DNA of 64,000 nucleotides from Oxalobacteraceae bacterium UBA4003 (GCA_002384815.1 DGBN01000065.1:1-64000); one strand, 5' to 3'; positions 40,615 through 50,075 are shown, numbered from the stretch's first letter. The notes: generated by a model from the letters alone, not told the origin. Numbers and translations are program-made.

Positions 40615-43600
40615 ATGTTTAACTGGATAGTTCGTTTCAGTCTGACCAATCGCATATTTGTTTTAGCGGCAGCATTGCTTTTGATGGTGTACGGCACATT
40701 AATGGCATTGCGTACACCGATTGATGTATTCCCGGATTTGAATAAGCCATTAGTGACGGTTCTGACAGAGGCCGGAGGCATGGCTCCTGAAGAAGTCGAG
40801 CAGTTGGTATCGTTTCCCGTTGAAACATCGTTGAACGGGATGCCGGGCGTGACTAGAGTGCGTTCAGTGGCGGGCGTCGGTTTGTCGATTGTGTACGCCG
40901 AGTTCGATTGGGGCACAGACATTTACCGAAACCGACAGCTGGTATCGGAACGACTTGCACTTGTGAAGGAACAACTGCCCGATGGCATTACGCCAATCAT
41001 GGGACCGGTCTCCTCCATCATGGGCGAAGTAATGTTGATAGCACTCCCTATTGATATCGCTAAAACCGATCCAATGCGCGCGCGGGAATATGCCGACTTT
41101 GTACTACGGCCGAGGTTACTGTCTATTCCCGGCGTATCCCAGGTCATTCCTATTGGCGGTGACGTAAGGCAGTTGCGGGTTGAGCCGGATACAGCACGCA
41201 TGGCGCAGTTCAATGTGACGCTTGAACAAATCGAAAGCGCACTACGTGGCTTTGCCGCCAACACAAGCGGCGGTTTCATTGACCTTAATAGTCGAGAGTA
41301 TCTGATTCGCAATCTGGGGCGTACCAATCGTCTGGAAGACGCAAAAGGATTGGCGGTTACCTACCGGAATGGCAAACCTGTATTAATAGATCAAGTAGCA
41401 ACCGTGCGGTTCGCTGCAGCGTTTAAACGAGGCGATGCAGGACTTAACGGCAAGCCAGCAGTAATCGTCAGCGTGCAGAAACAGCCGGCTGCAGATACGG
41501 TCAAGTTGACGCGAGATATTGAGGCCGCATTAAGTGAACTCAAACAAGGGCTTCCTGAGGGTCTTTCCGCGCCGGAAGTGCTGTTTAGACAGGCTGACTT
41601 CATTGAAGCATCGATCAATAACGTGGTGGAAGCATTGCGTGATGGTGCAATCCTCGTTGCGATTATCTTGTTTGCGTTCTTGCTCAATGTCCGGACCACC
41701 GCAATATCACTTATTGCGATTCCTTTATCGCTTGCAGTAACTGCCGTCGCATTTCACTTGCTGGGTCAATCGATCAACGTGATGACACTCGGCGGTCTCG
41801 CCATTGCAATCGGCGAACTCGTCGATGATGCGGTAGTGGATGTTGAAAATATTTTGCGGCGTCTCAAGCAGCGAAGTGTCGGAGACAAATCACTATCGGT
41901 AATGGAAGTAATCTGGCGCGCATCGGTCGAGGTGCGTTCTGGCATCGTGTATGCAACCGTTATCGTTGTCCTTGTATTCGTGCCGCTGTTCGCCTTACCT
42001 GGAATTGAAGGCCGTTTGTTCGCGCCGCTTGGTATTGCTTACATTGTGTCGATACTGGCCTCAATGTTGGTTTCCATGACGATCACTCCTGTGCTGGCTT
42101 ATTACCTGTTGCCACACATGAAGCAGCTCCAGCACGGCGATAGCCCTCTGGTCAGCCGCCTGAAGGCATGGGATGAGCGAGTGCTAATGTGGTCATTCCC
42201 AAGATCAAAAATGATTCTGGCTGTAGCTGCATTTCTAGTCGTTGCCTCTGCATCTACGATTGCATTCTTTCCTCGTGCTTTTTTGCCGCCATTTAACGAA
42301 GGTTCTTTGGTGATGGGCATGACATTCACCCCAGGCACTTCATTGGCAGAAGCCAATCGAATGGGTGCAATGGCTGAAACGCTCATTCGACAGGTTCCAG
42401 AAGTAATCAAGGTTGGACGACGCACTGGCCGTGCTGAACTTGATGAACATGCCGAAGGGGTTCATTCGTCAGAAATTGACGTCGACCTGAAGCGATCAGA
42501 ACGTGGTCGGGAAGAAATAATGGCGGACATTCGCGCGCAGCTTTCGACCATCCCGGCATCGGTAGCGATTGGACAGCCGATTTCACATCGGCTTGATCAT
42601 CTGCTTTCTGGTGTGCGCGCGCAGATTGCACTGAAGATTTACGGTGACGATACCGATACCCTGCGTGGATTGGCAGAAGGATTGCGTTCACGTTTGGTTA
42701 CGGTGCCCGGCCTTGTGGATCTCTCGGTTGAGCGGCAAGTTCTTATTCCGCAAATCAAAATACACGTGGATTATCGTAAGGCCGCTCAGTATGGAATAGC
42801 TCCAGGCCAATTATTGACCATGTTGGAAACGCTTTCGGAAGGAAAGCGCATTGCGCAAGTTGTCGATGGGATTCGTAGATTCGATGTGACGATACGCCTG
42901 CCGGACGATGGTCGTTCACCCCAAGACCTATCCCGCGTAATGATAGATACACCTGCGGGAAAAATACCGTTGTCATCGATTGCAACTGTTGAGGAAGGCG
43001 ACGGGCCGAACCAGATTGGTAGAGAAAATGGCAGAAGACGCATTGTCGTCTATGCCAATACAGACGGATCTGACATGTCGCGCATCATCGGCGACGTTCG
43101 TGCCGCAATTGCCGCGACACCAATGCCTAGCGCCTATTTCGTGAGTGTCGAAGGACAATTCCAAGCGCAAGAAAAAGCGATGAAACTTATCGTAGGCTTA
43201 TCCCTATTGTCGTTGGCGATGATTTTCCTCGTGCTCTATTCGCGATATAAATCTGGCGTCCTGGCGTTGGTCATTATGGGCAACATCCCCTTTGCATTGA
43301 TTGGTAGCGTCATCGCGATGTGGATTGCCGACGTATCGCTGTCTGTAGCATCCATGGTTGGTTTTATTACGCTAGCCGGTATCGCAACGCGTAATGGCAT
43401 CCTCAAAGTCAGTCATTACATCAATCTCTGCAAGTTCGAAGGCGAAGCGTTCGGCCTGCCGATGATCGTGCGCGGCTCGCTGGAAAGACTAACACCCGTG
43501 TTGATGACAGCATTGGTAGCTGCCTTTGCCTTGACACCATTGTTATTGGCGGCGGATGCGCCGGGCAAAGAGATTTTGCATCCGGTTGCGGTCGTGATTT

Positions 43601-43719
43601 TTGGAGGTCTGATTAGCTCGACGATTCTCGACTCGCTTCTCACTCCACTGATATTTTGGTTAGTCGGACGCAAGCCACTTGAACGACTGATTGCAGGGCA
43701 ACAGGAAAATGCTTATTAA
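40615..43719 (+). CDS. heavy-metal RND efflux pump, CzcA/CusA family
   Basis: Inner-membrane proton-driven pump of the HME-RND family, 1034 residues with 12 membrane segments and two large periplasmic loops. The transmembrane-helix-4 proton relay reads [14 protein letters not shown] at about residues 400-413, with three acidic residues in the helix and the E before N. This differs from the CusA-type and from the best known CzcA-type motifs as I remember them, so I leave the substrate open; a divalent cation is most likely. It follows the adaptor gene by 10 bp. Confidence 0.9.
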   Translation: MFNWIVRFSLTNRIFVLAAALLLMVYGTLMALRTPIDVFPDLNKPLVTVLTEAGGMAPEEVEQLVSFPVETSLNGMPGVTRVRSVAGVGLSIVYAEFDWGTDIYRNRQLVSERLALVKEQLPDGITPIMGPVSSIMGEVMLIALPIDIAKTDPMRAREYADFVLRPRLLSIPGVSQVIPIGGDVRQLRVEPDTARMAQFNVTLEQIESALRGFAANTSGGFIDLNSREYLIRNLGRTNRLEDAKGLAVTYRNGKPVLIDQVATVRFAAAFKRGDAGLNGKPAVIVSVQKQPAADTVKLTRDIEAALSELKQGLPEGLSAPEVLFRQADFIEASINNVVEALRDGAILVAIILFAFLLNVRTTAISLIAIPLSLAVTAVAFHLLGQSINVMTLGGLAIAIGELVDDAVVDVENILRRLKQRSVGDKSLSVMEVIWRASVEVRSGIVYATVIVVLVFVPLFALPGIEGRLFAPLGIAYIVSILASMLVSMTITPVLAYYLLPHMKQLQHGDSPLVSRLKAWDERVLMWSFPRSKMILAVAAFLVVASASTIAFFPRAFLPPFNEGSLVMGMTFTPGTSLAEANRMGAMAETLIRQVPEVIKVGRRTGRAELDEHAEGVHSSEIDVDLKRSERGREEIMADIRAQLSTIPASVAIGQPISHRLDHLLSGVRAQIALKIYGDDTDTLRGLAEGLRSRLVTVPGLVDLSVERQVLIPQIKIHVDYRKAAQYGIAPGQLLTMLETLSEGKRIAQVVDGIRRFDVTIRLPDDGRSPQDLSRVMIDTPAGKIPLSSIATVEEGDGPNQIGRENGRRRIVVYANTDGSDMSRIIGDVRAAIAATPMPSAYFVSVEGQFQAQEKAMKLIVGLSLLSLAMIFLVLYSRYKSGVLALVIMGNIPFALIGSVIAMWIADVSLSVASMVGFITLAGIATRNGILKVSHYINLCKFEGEAFGLPMIVRGSLERLTPVLMTALVAAFALTPLLLAADAPGKEILHPVAVVIFGGLISSTILDSLLTPLIFWLVGRKPLERLIAGQQENAY

Positions 43720-43774
43720 TAAGGTTTATGTGGCGGCACCTATTCAAGACACGCCACATTTTTTGGAGAAAATG

Positions 43775-44149
43775 ATGAAGAAGATTTTAGCTTTGGTAAC
43801 AATGGCAATTGCACTTACCACCACTGGTCAAGTTCTCGCACACGGCGCAAAAGCAAGTCACGGTGGTATTGCGCAGAGCGTTAATGATTTGAACTTTGAA
43901 TTAGTCGCTAAAGATGGCAAAGCCACGATCTATGTTGAAGATCATGACGAAGCACTTTCCACTGCGGGTGCAACAGGCAAACTTACTATTCTTAATGGCG
44001 CTGAAAAAACCGAAGTGCCACTTGAAGCTGCTGGAACCAACCAGCTGGTATCGAAAGGTGAAGTCAAATTATCTAAGGGTGCAAAGGTCGTTGCAGCAAT
44101 TACTTTTGCCGATAAAAGCACTGTTAACGTGAGATTTGCAGTTAAATAA
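43775..44149 (+). CDS. small periplasmic protein, efflux-operon associated
   Basis: A 124-residue exported protein. The second of two adjacent ATGs (43775) is preferred: GGAG lies six bases upstream. Signal peptide KKILALVTMAIALTTTGQVLA is followed by HGAKASHGGIAQ, His-rich at the new N-terminus, and a beta-rich domain. It starts 55 bp after the pump gene and reads in the same direction, so it is likely the last gene of the efflux operon. A metal-chaperone role is plausible but not shown. Confidence 0.72.
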   Translation: MKKILALVTMAIALTTTGQVLAHGAKASHGGIAQSVNDLNFELVAKDGKATIYVEDHDEALSTAGATGKLTILNGAEKTEVPLEAAGTNQLVSKGEVKLSKGAKVVAAITFADKSTVNVRFAVK

Positions 44150-44264
44150 AGTTGGTGCTGCTCATATGTACAGAGTAATGATCGAGGCATTCATTACTTT
44201 GTACTTTTTGAACGTCTCGCCCGTCAATTTTTGTTAATGCCAGCATCAGCTATATAGGAAAAAT

Positions 44265-44615
44265 ATGTATTGGATTATCACCAAATATCTAATTACTGCC
44301 GGCGTGGTTGTTCTTGTTTCGGAGTTTGCCAAACGTAGCGACAAACTCGGCGGCTTAATCGCTGCATTGCCGATGATTACAGTGCTGACGCTGATTTGGC
44401 TTTACATTGAAAAGCAACCGGAAGCAAAAATCGCCAATCACGCGTGGTATACCTTTTGGTATGTAGTTCCAACCTTGCCGATGTTTTTGATTTTTCCCAC
44501 ACTGCTACCGCGGATAGGTTTTTGGCCAACGCTTCTCGCTTCTGTCGTAATCACGCTCATTTGCTTTGCTACTTTTGCATTTGTTATGCGTCGATTTGGT
44601 GTTGAACTGATCTAA
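44265..44615 (+). CDS. DUF3147 membrane protein
   Basis: A 116-residue protein with four predicted membrane helices, matching the DUF3147 family (YLITAGVVVLVSEFAKRSDKLGG and ALPMITVLTLIWLY). The function of the family is unknown; members often sit near metal-resistance genes. It is followed by a strong bidirectional terminator. Confidence 0.8.
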   Translation: MYWIITKYLITAGVVVLVSEFAKRSDKLGGLIAALPMITVLTLIWLYIEKQPEAKIANHAWYTFWYVVPTLPMFLIFPTLLPRIGFWPTLLASVVITLICFATFAFVMRRFGVELI

Positions 44616-44641
44616 AAGTGTTAGCGGCTAAATTGGGACGT

Positions 44642-44669
44642 AAAAAAACCGGCCAATGCCGGTTTTTTT
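44642..44669. terminator. bidirectional terminator
   Basis: Perfect 12-bp stem with poly-A arm, AAAAAAACCGGC (44642-44653), loop CAAT, GCCGGTTTTTTT (44658-44669). It serves the DUF3147 gene on the plus strand and the small secreted protein gene on the minus strand. Confidence 0.92.
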
Positions 44670-44679
44670 ATCTTGCTAA

Positions 44680-44805
44680 TTAATGACAATGGTAACCGCC
44701 ATTTTTTCGATCATTATGACAACCGTTGCTATCAGTGCCACCGGAATGAGCAAAAGCAAAAGATGCAATCGAGGTCACCAGCATTGCCATTATTATTTTT
44801 TTCAT
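44680..44805 (-). CDS. 41-residue secreted His/Cys protein, YHYH-like
   Basis: A short gene. Translation gives MKKIIMAMLVTSIASFAFA, a complete signal peptide, then a mature peptide of 22 residues: HSGGTDSNGCHNDRKNGGYH with CH at the end. The HSGGTD..GCH....GGYHCH pattern is known from small YHYH-like domains, also attached to some secreted nucleases. Here it stands alone. The gene ends 11 bases before the strong terminator. A GGGAAA lies upstream of the ATG. The two cysteines and five histidines could bind a metal. Confidence 0.72.
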   Translation of the reverse strand: MKKIIMAMLVTSIASFAFAHSGGTDSNGCHNDRKNGGYHCH

Positions 44806-44924
44806 CGCCATTTCCCTATGTTTTAGTCATACATGGAGTGTAAGAGCGTAGGAGTTTTACCGCATCCCATGAATATGGCTAAAACAGAGAATTCGCTTCC
44901 CGTGCCGTGCCTGATTAAGAAACC

Positions 44925-44982
44925 GAGTGTCTGCTATTGGCCGATAGCGGTCGTCCGGCTTCGACCCAAAGCGGGCATTAAC
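44925..44982. repeat. dispersed inverted-repeat element, copy B
   Basis: The longest copy: GTGTCTGCTATTGGCCGATA then GCGGTC, followed by CCGGCTTCGACCCAAAGCGG and GCATT. Its first half matches copy C (53543-53574) and its second half matches copy A (34291-34322). Confidence 0.6.
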
Positions 44983-45036
44983 AGGACAACGGATGAATTG
45001 CAGGCAAAGCGATTAACCTACGCAACCACCTGTCAG

Positions 45037-45834
45037 TCAACTCGAAATGGTTTTGCCAACCATTAGGCAAGCGACAAGTATGCAAATGATTGCAAAAGCA
45101 ATCTTCAAATACTTTGCAGGTAGTCGCAACGACAGAGGTTGACCTATAAGCATTCCCAGAGCTGAGCCCGCGGCGAAAGGCACACCGACACCTTGGTCAA
45201 AGTGCCCAGCAGATATGCTCACAACTACCCCTGTGAGCGATATAAATGCAATGACTGCAAGCGACGTTGCCACCACGGACTTCATTGCCAAGTCGGTATA
45301 GCGTTGCAGAGCGGGCACCATCACAAAACCACCACCTACTCCTAGCAGGCCGGACAATATCCCGGCAAAGCTACCGGCTAACAATAGCCGGCTTGCGCAC
45401 TTGCTGGTCCAAACAAAGCGACCACTTTTTTCGTCACGGATACACGGTAAGGAATCCCCATTGACTGCTTTTTGTGTTTTTTGTCGGCCGTCCATCAAGT
45501 TTTTGTACGCAATCCAAATCAATACGACTGCGAACAAAATACTAAGAAGATTTGTATCAAGGCGCTGGGCAAGCCATAACCCTATTGGAGCAGCAAGTAT
45601 GCCGGTGCCTGCTATCACCATTGCTGCCCGATAACGGACAGCTCCAGCCCGAAAGCCAATCATTGCTCCTACCGCTGCCGAGATTCCGACCGAAAGTAGC
45701 GCGATTGGTCCGGCGTCACTGACTGTCATGTTAAGCGCAAACACAAGGAGCGGTACGGCAAGGATGCCTCCACCTGCTCCCGTCAAGCCCATGACAAGCC
45801 CGACCGTCGCTCCTAAAACGAGACTAGATAGCAT
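45037..45834 (-). CDS. TauE/SafE-family anion exporter
   Basis: Polytopic inner-membrane protein of the sulfite exporter TauE/SafE family, 265 residues, with the two repeated GLxGxGGG motifs (MGLTGAGGGILAVPLL near the N-terminus and SGLLGVGGGFVMVPAL in the second half). ATG 45834 is chosen because it starts the first membrane repeat; the open frame upstream overlaps the next gene. In this BigR module it probably exports sulfite or a related sulfur anion formed by persulfide oxidation. Confidence 0.88.
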   Translation of the reverse strand: MLSSLVLGATVGLVMGLTGAGGGILAVPLLVFALNMTVSDAGPIALLSVGISAAVGAMIGFRAGAVRYRAAMVIAGTGILAAPIGLWLAQRLDTNLLSILFAVVLIWIAYKNLMDGRQKTQKAVNGDSLPCIRDEKSGRFVWTSKCASRLLLAGSFAGILSGLLGVGGGFVMVPALQRYTDLAMKSVVATSLAVIAFISLTGVVVSISAGHFDQGVGVPFAAGSALGMLIGQPLSLRLPAKYLKIAFAIICILVACLMVGKTISS

Positions 45835-45842
45835 GGGTGTAT

Positions 45843-46280
45843 TTATGCGGCTTTCTTGTGCGACGCTGCTGATACGCGCTCTAGGAGCTCGAATATGAGC
45901 ATGCCGACTATCATCGCAAAGAAGAACAGCAAGGGCTTTGCGCCCCCTTGGGAAAGCGATACCAGGGCAGGCCCCGGGCAATATCCCGCCAAGCCCCAAC
46001 CGACGCCAAAGGTCAAACTACCAAGCACAAGCCGCCGGTCAATTTTCGTGGCTGTCGGCAGACGCATTGCTTCACCCAGCAGTGATTGCGGTCGCTTGAC
46101 TGCGAACGGGAATGCCAGCGAGCCGACTAGCAGTGCGCCCCCCATGACAAAGGCAAGTGACGGGTCCCAGTTTCCAGCCAGGTCCAGAAATCCAAGTACC
46201 TTGGATGGGTCTGCCATGCCTGAAATAATCAGACCAAGACCGAATACCAAGCCGGCTAATAACGACATCAGCAATGTCAT
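45843..46280 (-). CDS. YeeE/YedE-family (DUF6691) membrane protein
   Basis: A 145-residue protein with about four membrane segments. It carries GLVFGLGLIISGMADPSKVLGFLD and GWGLAGYCPGPALVSL, the CPGP cysteine region of YeeE/YedE half-proteins. Together with the next upstream gene it forms the split two-gene version of a thiosulfate/sulfur-uptake-type transporter. Eight bases before the TauE/SafE gene and ten after its partner. Confidence 0.87.
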   Translation of the reverse strand: MTLLMSLLAGLVFGLGLIISGMADPSKVLGFLDLAGNWDPSLAFVMGGALLVGSLAFPFAVKRPQSLLGEAMRLPTATKIDRRLVLGSLTFGVGWGLAGYCPGPALVSLSQGGAKPLLFFFAMIVGMLIFELLERVSAASHKKAA

Positions 46281-46290
46281 TTCAGTCTCC

Positions 46291-46722
46291 TCAAGTAAAC
46301 GCGTGACGCACGAGGTAGACAGTCACAAACCCTGCAAACATAAAGGCCAGAGTCGCCACCATCGAGCGCGGTGAACGGCGAGACAGACCACATATGCCAT
46401 GCCCGCTGGTACAGCCCGCACCATAACGGGTGCCAATGCCCACCAGCAGTCCGGCGACGATGAGTGCTGGCATGCTGGTATCGAAGCTTACGTCAGGAAG
46501 CGGCACTGCGAAGCCATAGACAAGCGGTGCGCACACCAAGCCAACGATGAAGGCAACGCGCCATCCGATGTCGCCGTTGAACGGTCTGAACAGGCCGCCC
46601 ACAATTCCGCTGATACCAGCGATTTTGCCGTTGAAGAACAGGAGCAGCGTGGCCGATACACCAATCAACAAGCCGCCAACAAGCGAGGCCCATGGCGTGA
46701 AGTGAATCCAGTCAATCGTCAT
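46291..46722 (-). CDS. YeeE/YedE-family membrane protein
   Basis: A 143-residue partner of the downstream YeeE/YedE protein. The typical IGVSATLLLFFNGKIAGISG and YGAGCTSGHGICGLSRRSPR are present; the conserved cysteine in GCTSGHG is thought to shuttle sulfur in this family. ATG 46722 is selected because AGGAG lies seven bases upstream and it clears the regulator stop; an ATG at 46737 is in frame. Confidence 0.88.
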   Translation of the reverse strand: MTIDWIHFTPWASLVGGLLIGVSATLLLFFNGKIAGISGIVGGLFRPFNGDIGWRVAFIVGLVCAPLVYGFAVPLPDVSFDTSMPALIVAGLLVGIGTRYGAGCTSGHGICGLSRRSPRSMVATLAFMFAGFVTVYLVRHAFT

Positions 46723-46726
46723 CTCG

Positions 46727-47050
46727 TTACTCCTCATCCTTTGGACAGTACAACTGGTAAAGTACTTGTAGTATCGCCAGCGCTTCTGGGCTGCTAACGC
46801 TGTAGAAAATCTGCTTGCCTTCGCGACGAGTGTTTACAACCTTCTCTTCCCGCAACACGGTCAATTGCTGCGACAGCGTCGGTTGGCGAATCCCGGTCAT
46901 CGTTTCCAACTCGCCGACCGAGTATTCTCCTTGCGTCATCTGGCATAGCAGCAGCAAGCGGTCAGGGTTGGCAAGAGTCTTCAGTAAGCCGCAGGCCTGT
47001 CCAGCAGCTGCCTGGAGTTTTACTAATTCAATTTGCTTTGGATTGGTCAT
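46727..47050 (-). CDS. bigR: ArsR-family sulfide/persulfide-responsive repressor, BigR/SqrR-like
   Basis: Winged-helix repressor of 107 residues from ATG 47050; upstream codons look like promoter sequence. The HTH is SVGELETMTGIRQPTLSQQL. Cysteines at 20, 36 and 102 are present; the pair LLLLCQM and LYQLYCPK corresponds to the two cysteines that form a disulfide or polysulfide bridge in BigR/SqrR. The gene order (two YeeE/YedE genes, TauE/SafE, and a divergent persulfide dioxygenase) is that of the bigR operon in other proteobacteria. Confidence 0.82.
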   Translation of the reverse strand: MTNPKQIELVKLQAAAGQACGLLKTLANPDRLLLLCQMTQGEYSVGELETMTGIRQPTLSQQLTVLREEKVVNTRREGKQIFYSVSSPEALAILQVLYQLYCPKDEE

Positions 47051-47082
47051 ATGAAATCGGGTGAAGTAACGCTTTACACCAA

Positions 47083-47121
47083 AATAATATACTATAATAA
47101 TATATTTTAACATATATTATT
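47083..47121. promoter_or_regulatory. BigR-type AT-rich palindromic operator
   Basis: Inverted repeats AATAATATA (47083-47091) and TATATTATT (47113-47121) flank a further palindrome AATATATT (47099-47106). The stretch is almost pure A/T and lies between the divergent regulator and persulfide dioxygenase genes, where BigR binds AT-rich palindromes in characterised systems. Confidence 0.65.
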
Positions 47122-47167
47122 TGCGAAAAAGTTACTACCATTTTTTTTGACTCATTCAGGAGCCATT

Positions 47168-47917
47168 ATGATTTTCAGACAACTCTACGAACCGCTGTCT
47201 AGCACTTATACCTACTTGCTGGGGGACGAACAAACCGGTCGCGCCATTCTCATCGACCCTGTTATTTCTACTATGGAGCGCGATTTAGCAGAAGTACACC
47301 GTCTCGGCTTGAAACTCGCATACACAGTTGACACCCACATTCATGCGGACCACATCACCGGGGCGCTCGAGCTCAAGCGCGCAGTTGGCAGCAAGATTGC
47401 TACGCCGGCACATGACAACCTATCCTGCACGGACATCGGCATTGAGGAAGGCAAACCGTTTCAAGTCGACGGCATCACGCTACATCCACTCCATACGCCT
47501 GGCCATACCGAGGGGCATTTTTCCTACTTGTTTAACGACCGGGTATTTACTGGGGATGCGTTGCTGATTGAAGGCTGCGGTCGTACTGACTTTCAGAATG
47601 GTGATGCCGACGCGCTGTATAAAAGCGTGAAGGAAAAGCTGTTTTCCTTGCCGGATGAGACGTTGGTATATCCGAGCCATGACTACAAACAGCGCTTTGT
47701 GTCGTCCATAGCCCAGGAAAAAGCACGCAATCCCCGCTTGGGTGACAACAAGACACTCGAAGAGTTTAAGCACATTATGGCGAATCTGAATCTGCCATAT
47801 CCAAAGTTCATTGACTATGCTGTTTTAGGCAACCAGCAATGCGGGGTTTGTCCGAAGGACTTACCGGAGAATTTGGAGAGCTATTGCCAGCAAATGAATC
47901 GGAGCCCGCAAGGTTGA
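47168..47917 (+). CDS. persulfide dioxygenase, ETHE1/Blh-like metallo-beta-lactamase fold
   Basis: Non-heme iron enzyme predicted to oxidise glutathione persulfide to sulfite. The THIHADH motif is at about residues 56-62, followed by LHTPGHTEGH, FTGDALLIEGCGRTDFQNGD and YPSHDY, all in the order expected for ETHE1-type enzymes. ATG 47168 has AGGAG upstream; the frame is open a few codons further. 249 residues. Divergent from the repressor across the AT-rich operator. Confidence 0.9.
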   Translation: MIFRQLYEPLSSTYTYLLGDEQTGRAILIDPVISTMERDLAEVHRLGLKLAYTVDTHIHADHITGALELKRAVGSKIATPAHDNLSCTDIGIEEGKPFQVDGITLHPLHTPGHTEGHFSYLFNDRVFTGDALLIEGCGRTDFQNGDADALYKSVKEKLFSLPDETLVYPSHDYKQRFVSSIAQEKARNPRLGDNKTLEEFKHIMANLNLPYPKFIDYAVLGNQQCGVCPKDLPENLESYCQQMNRSPQG

Positions 47918-47991
47918 CGGAGAGATGTCGTGGCGATGAATCAGCGTCTGCAGCTGACGGGATTTAGGGGGGACCTAGCTGATAGCGAAAA

Positions 47992-49329
47992 TCATGCATC
48001 CTCATGAGTGAAGGCTGGAATCACAAGTTCTGCGATAAGGCCACCTTCGGACCGGCCAGCCAATATGAGGTCTCCACCATACCGCCCGACAATAGCGCTC
48101 ACAATGGACAAACCAAGGCCTGAACCATCTTGAGTATGCGTCGAGGTTTTTCCCCGCCAGAATCGTTGGCTGACGACTGATATTTGTTCTTCAGTTAGTC
48201 CAGGGCCGCTATCTGCAACAGAAATTCGGCATAGCTTTTTGTGATTGTCGAAGGTCACCGAGAGTAAGACCATGCCCATTGAGTACCGAAAGGCGTTATC
48301 AAGTAGATTTCTTACTGCGGTATGGAGTAAGGAAGCCGGAACCTTTGCGCCGGCATCTTGCTCAGCGAAATCAATCCGAAGGCGTCGCATGGAAACTGTC
48401 GGAAGTCGTTCGACCAATTCTTCGATGACCAGAGAGACAGAATCGCACTCTTCTTCCACGGTCACACTGTCAGCGCGAGCAAGTGCCATCATCTGTTCCA
48501 GAGTGTGATTTAGACGACGAACACCTTCTTCCGCGCTGTTCAATGAAACTTCAAGTGCGGTTCCTGTCGAGAGCTTCGCGACTTGAAGATGTGTCCCTAT
48601 AATCGTTAAAGGTGTTCGGAGCTCATGCGCGGCACCATCCGTAAAAGCTCGCTGCTGAACCAACGTACTGCTGACTCGCCCCAGCATCTGATTCAGAGAG
48701 TCGATAACTGGTCGAAGCTCTTTAGAAGCATACTGGTCAGCGATTGGCGCCAAATCATTCGCATTCTTTTTCTGAAGTGTTTTGCTCAATGCAGCCAGCG
48801 GACCAAGTCCCTTGCCAATACCAATCCATAGCGCCAATAGACCGCCTATGACCGCCACCAGAAAGGGAAGCCCTGCCGATAGCAATACAGCATCTACAAA
48901 ATGTCGACGTTCTTCGACTAAATCCGATGCGGTAATTCGATACTGCCCACTTTGCAACGTGTAAGCACGCCACGTTTGGCCATCAACTATCTTGGTCGAC
49001 AATCCTAAAGGTAACGGCTCAACGTTTCGAAAAGGGCCATTTTCTGTCTCAGCCACAATTTCACCTCGCATCGTACGAATCTGACATGCAATACCCTTGC
49101 CGCCGCCAACCTTCAAGGCGCTATCCCATTCTTCGCGAGGTGCACGGCCGACGATACCTGTATCTTTGAGAATGCCTGCAACCATTCGAGCAGACATCGA
49201 CAATCTTTGGTCTAAGGTTGCATCGAGATTTTCTTGAACACTATTGGTCATCCAAATTGCAGATAACGCCCAGAACAGAACAAGTGCGACACCTGTTACC
49301 AATACAGCATGAATGCGGATGCTCGTCAT
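47992..49329 (-). CDS. sensor histidine kinase, QseC/PmrB type
   Basis: Membrane kinase of 445 residues. Two membrane segments (about 7-27 and 150-172) enclose a periplasmic sensor domain, followed by a HAMP-like linker, the H-box DGAAHELRTPLTII, and the ATPase boxes LLDNAFRYS and ISVADSGPGLTEEQ, GSGLGLSIV. ATG 49329 overlaps the response-regulator stop as ATGA. The pair sits divergent from the dsb genes, which it probably controls; the signal is unknown, envelope copper or thiol stress being likely. Confidence 0.88.
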   Translation of the reverse strand: MTSIRIHAVLVTGVALVLFWALSAIWMTNSVQENLDATLDQRLSMSARMVAGILKDTGIVGRAPREEWDSALKVGGGKGIACQIRTMRGEIVAETENGPFRNVEPLPLGLSTKIVDGQTWRAYTLQSGQYRITASDLVEERRHFVDAVLLSAGLPFLVAVIGGLLALWIGIGKGLGPLAALSKTLQKKNANDLAPIADQYASKELRPVIDSLNQMLGRVSSTLVQQRAFTDGAAHELRTPLTIIGTHLQVAKLSTGTALEVSLNSAEEGVRRLNHTLEQMMALARADSVTVEEECDSVSLVIEELVERLPTVSMRRLRIDFAEQDAGAKVPASLLHTAVRNLLDNAFRYSMGMVLLSVTFDNHKKLCRISVADSGPGLTEEQISVVSQRFWRGKTSTHTQDGSGLGLSIVSAIVGRYGGDLILAGRSEGGLIAELVIPAFTHEDA

Positions 49330-49988
49330 AAACGCCACCCCAAACGAAATCCTAAACCGCGAGATGTCTCAATCGCTTCAGCACCAAGTTTGCGACGGAT
49401 GTTGTGGATGTGCACGTTGAGCGCATTACTACTGATTTGGATATCCTCTCCGAAAACCCTGTCACGTAGGGTTGAGGGCGCAAGCCAATGTCCTGCCGCA
49501 TTTGCCAAATGAATCAGTATGTCGAACTCTCGGCGAGATAAAGCAATAAGTTTCTCGTTCAGCCATACCTGGCCATATTGCGGGTCCAGTCTTAAAGGGC
49601 CTGCTGTAATTTCTTGTGTCGCTCGACCTTTACTTCGACGCACCACTGCATGAATACGGGCTGCTAGTTCACCTAAGTCGAATGGTTTCAGCACGTAGTC
49701 ATCGGCGCCGCTTTGCAATCCAGCGATTCGATACTCAATCGCATCTCTTGCTGTTAGTACAATCACGGGGAGCGAAAGCTTGCGGCTTCTTGTCTCTTTG
49801 AGCAGGGTCAATCCATCTTGGTCTGGTAATCCAAGGTCCAAGACCATCACATCGAAGTCGGCCGCATAAATAGCCTGCTCCGCTGATACTGCAGTTGTGA
49901 CACACACAGCCACCATACCGTGCGCTTGCAGGCCTGCAGCCAAACCGCTTGCAATCAGTTCATCATCCTCGACGACAAGTACCTGCAT
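49326..49988 (-). CDS. OmpR/PhoB-family response regulator, QseB/PmrA-like
   Basis: DNA-binding response regulator of 220 residues. Receiver with acidic pocket EDDE, phospho-acceptor in VMVLDLGLPDQDG and KPFDLGEL; C-terminal winged helix with LSRREFDILIHLANAAG and NALNVHIHNIRRKLG. ATG 49988 is chosen since the receiver fold begins there (MQVLVVEDDE). A TTAA direct repeat at 50059-50075 is a fitting target. Confidence 0.9.
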   Translation of the reverse strand: MQVLVVEDDELIASGLAAGLQAHGMVAVCVTTAVSAEQAIYAADFDVMVLDLGLPDQDGLTLLKETRSRKLSLPVIVLTARDAIEYRIAGLQSGADDYVLKPFDLGELAARIHAVVRRSKGRATQEITAGPLRLDPQYGQVWLNEKLIALSRREFDILIHLANAAGHWLAPSTLRDRVFGEDIQISSNALNVHIHNIRRKLGAEAIETSRGLGFRLGWRL

Positions 49989-50058
49989 ATCACTTTTCCC
50001 ATTGCTGTTTTGCATTGAGTTTAAGTCAAATGCGCAAATACTCATATGTCATTTAGCT

Positions 50059-50075
50059 CTTAACTCTCGGTTAAT
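50059..50075. promoter_or_regulatory. candidate response-regulator box
   Basis: CTTAAC-N5-GTTAAT: two TTAA cores at an 11-bp period, the pattern used by PmrA/QseB-type regulators. It lies between the divergent two-component genes and dsbD, about 15 bp before a -10-like TATAGG (50089-50094) on the plus strand that has no good -35, as expected for an activated promoter. Confidence 0.5.
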
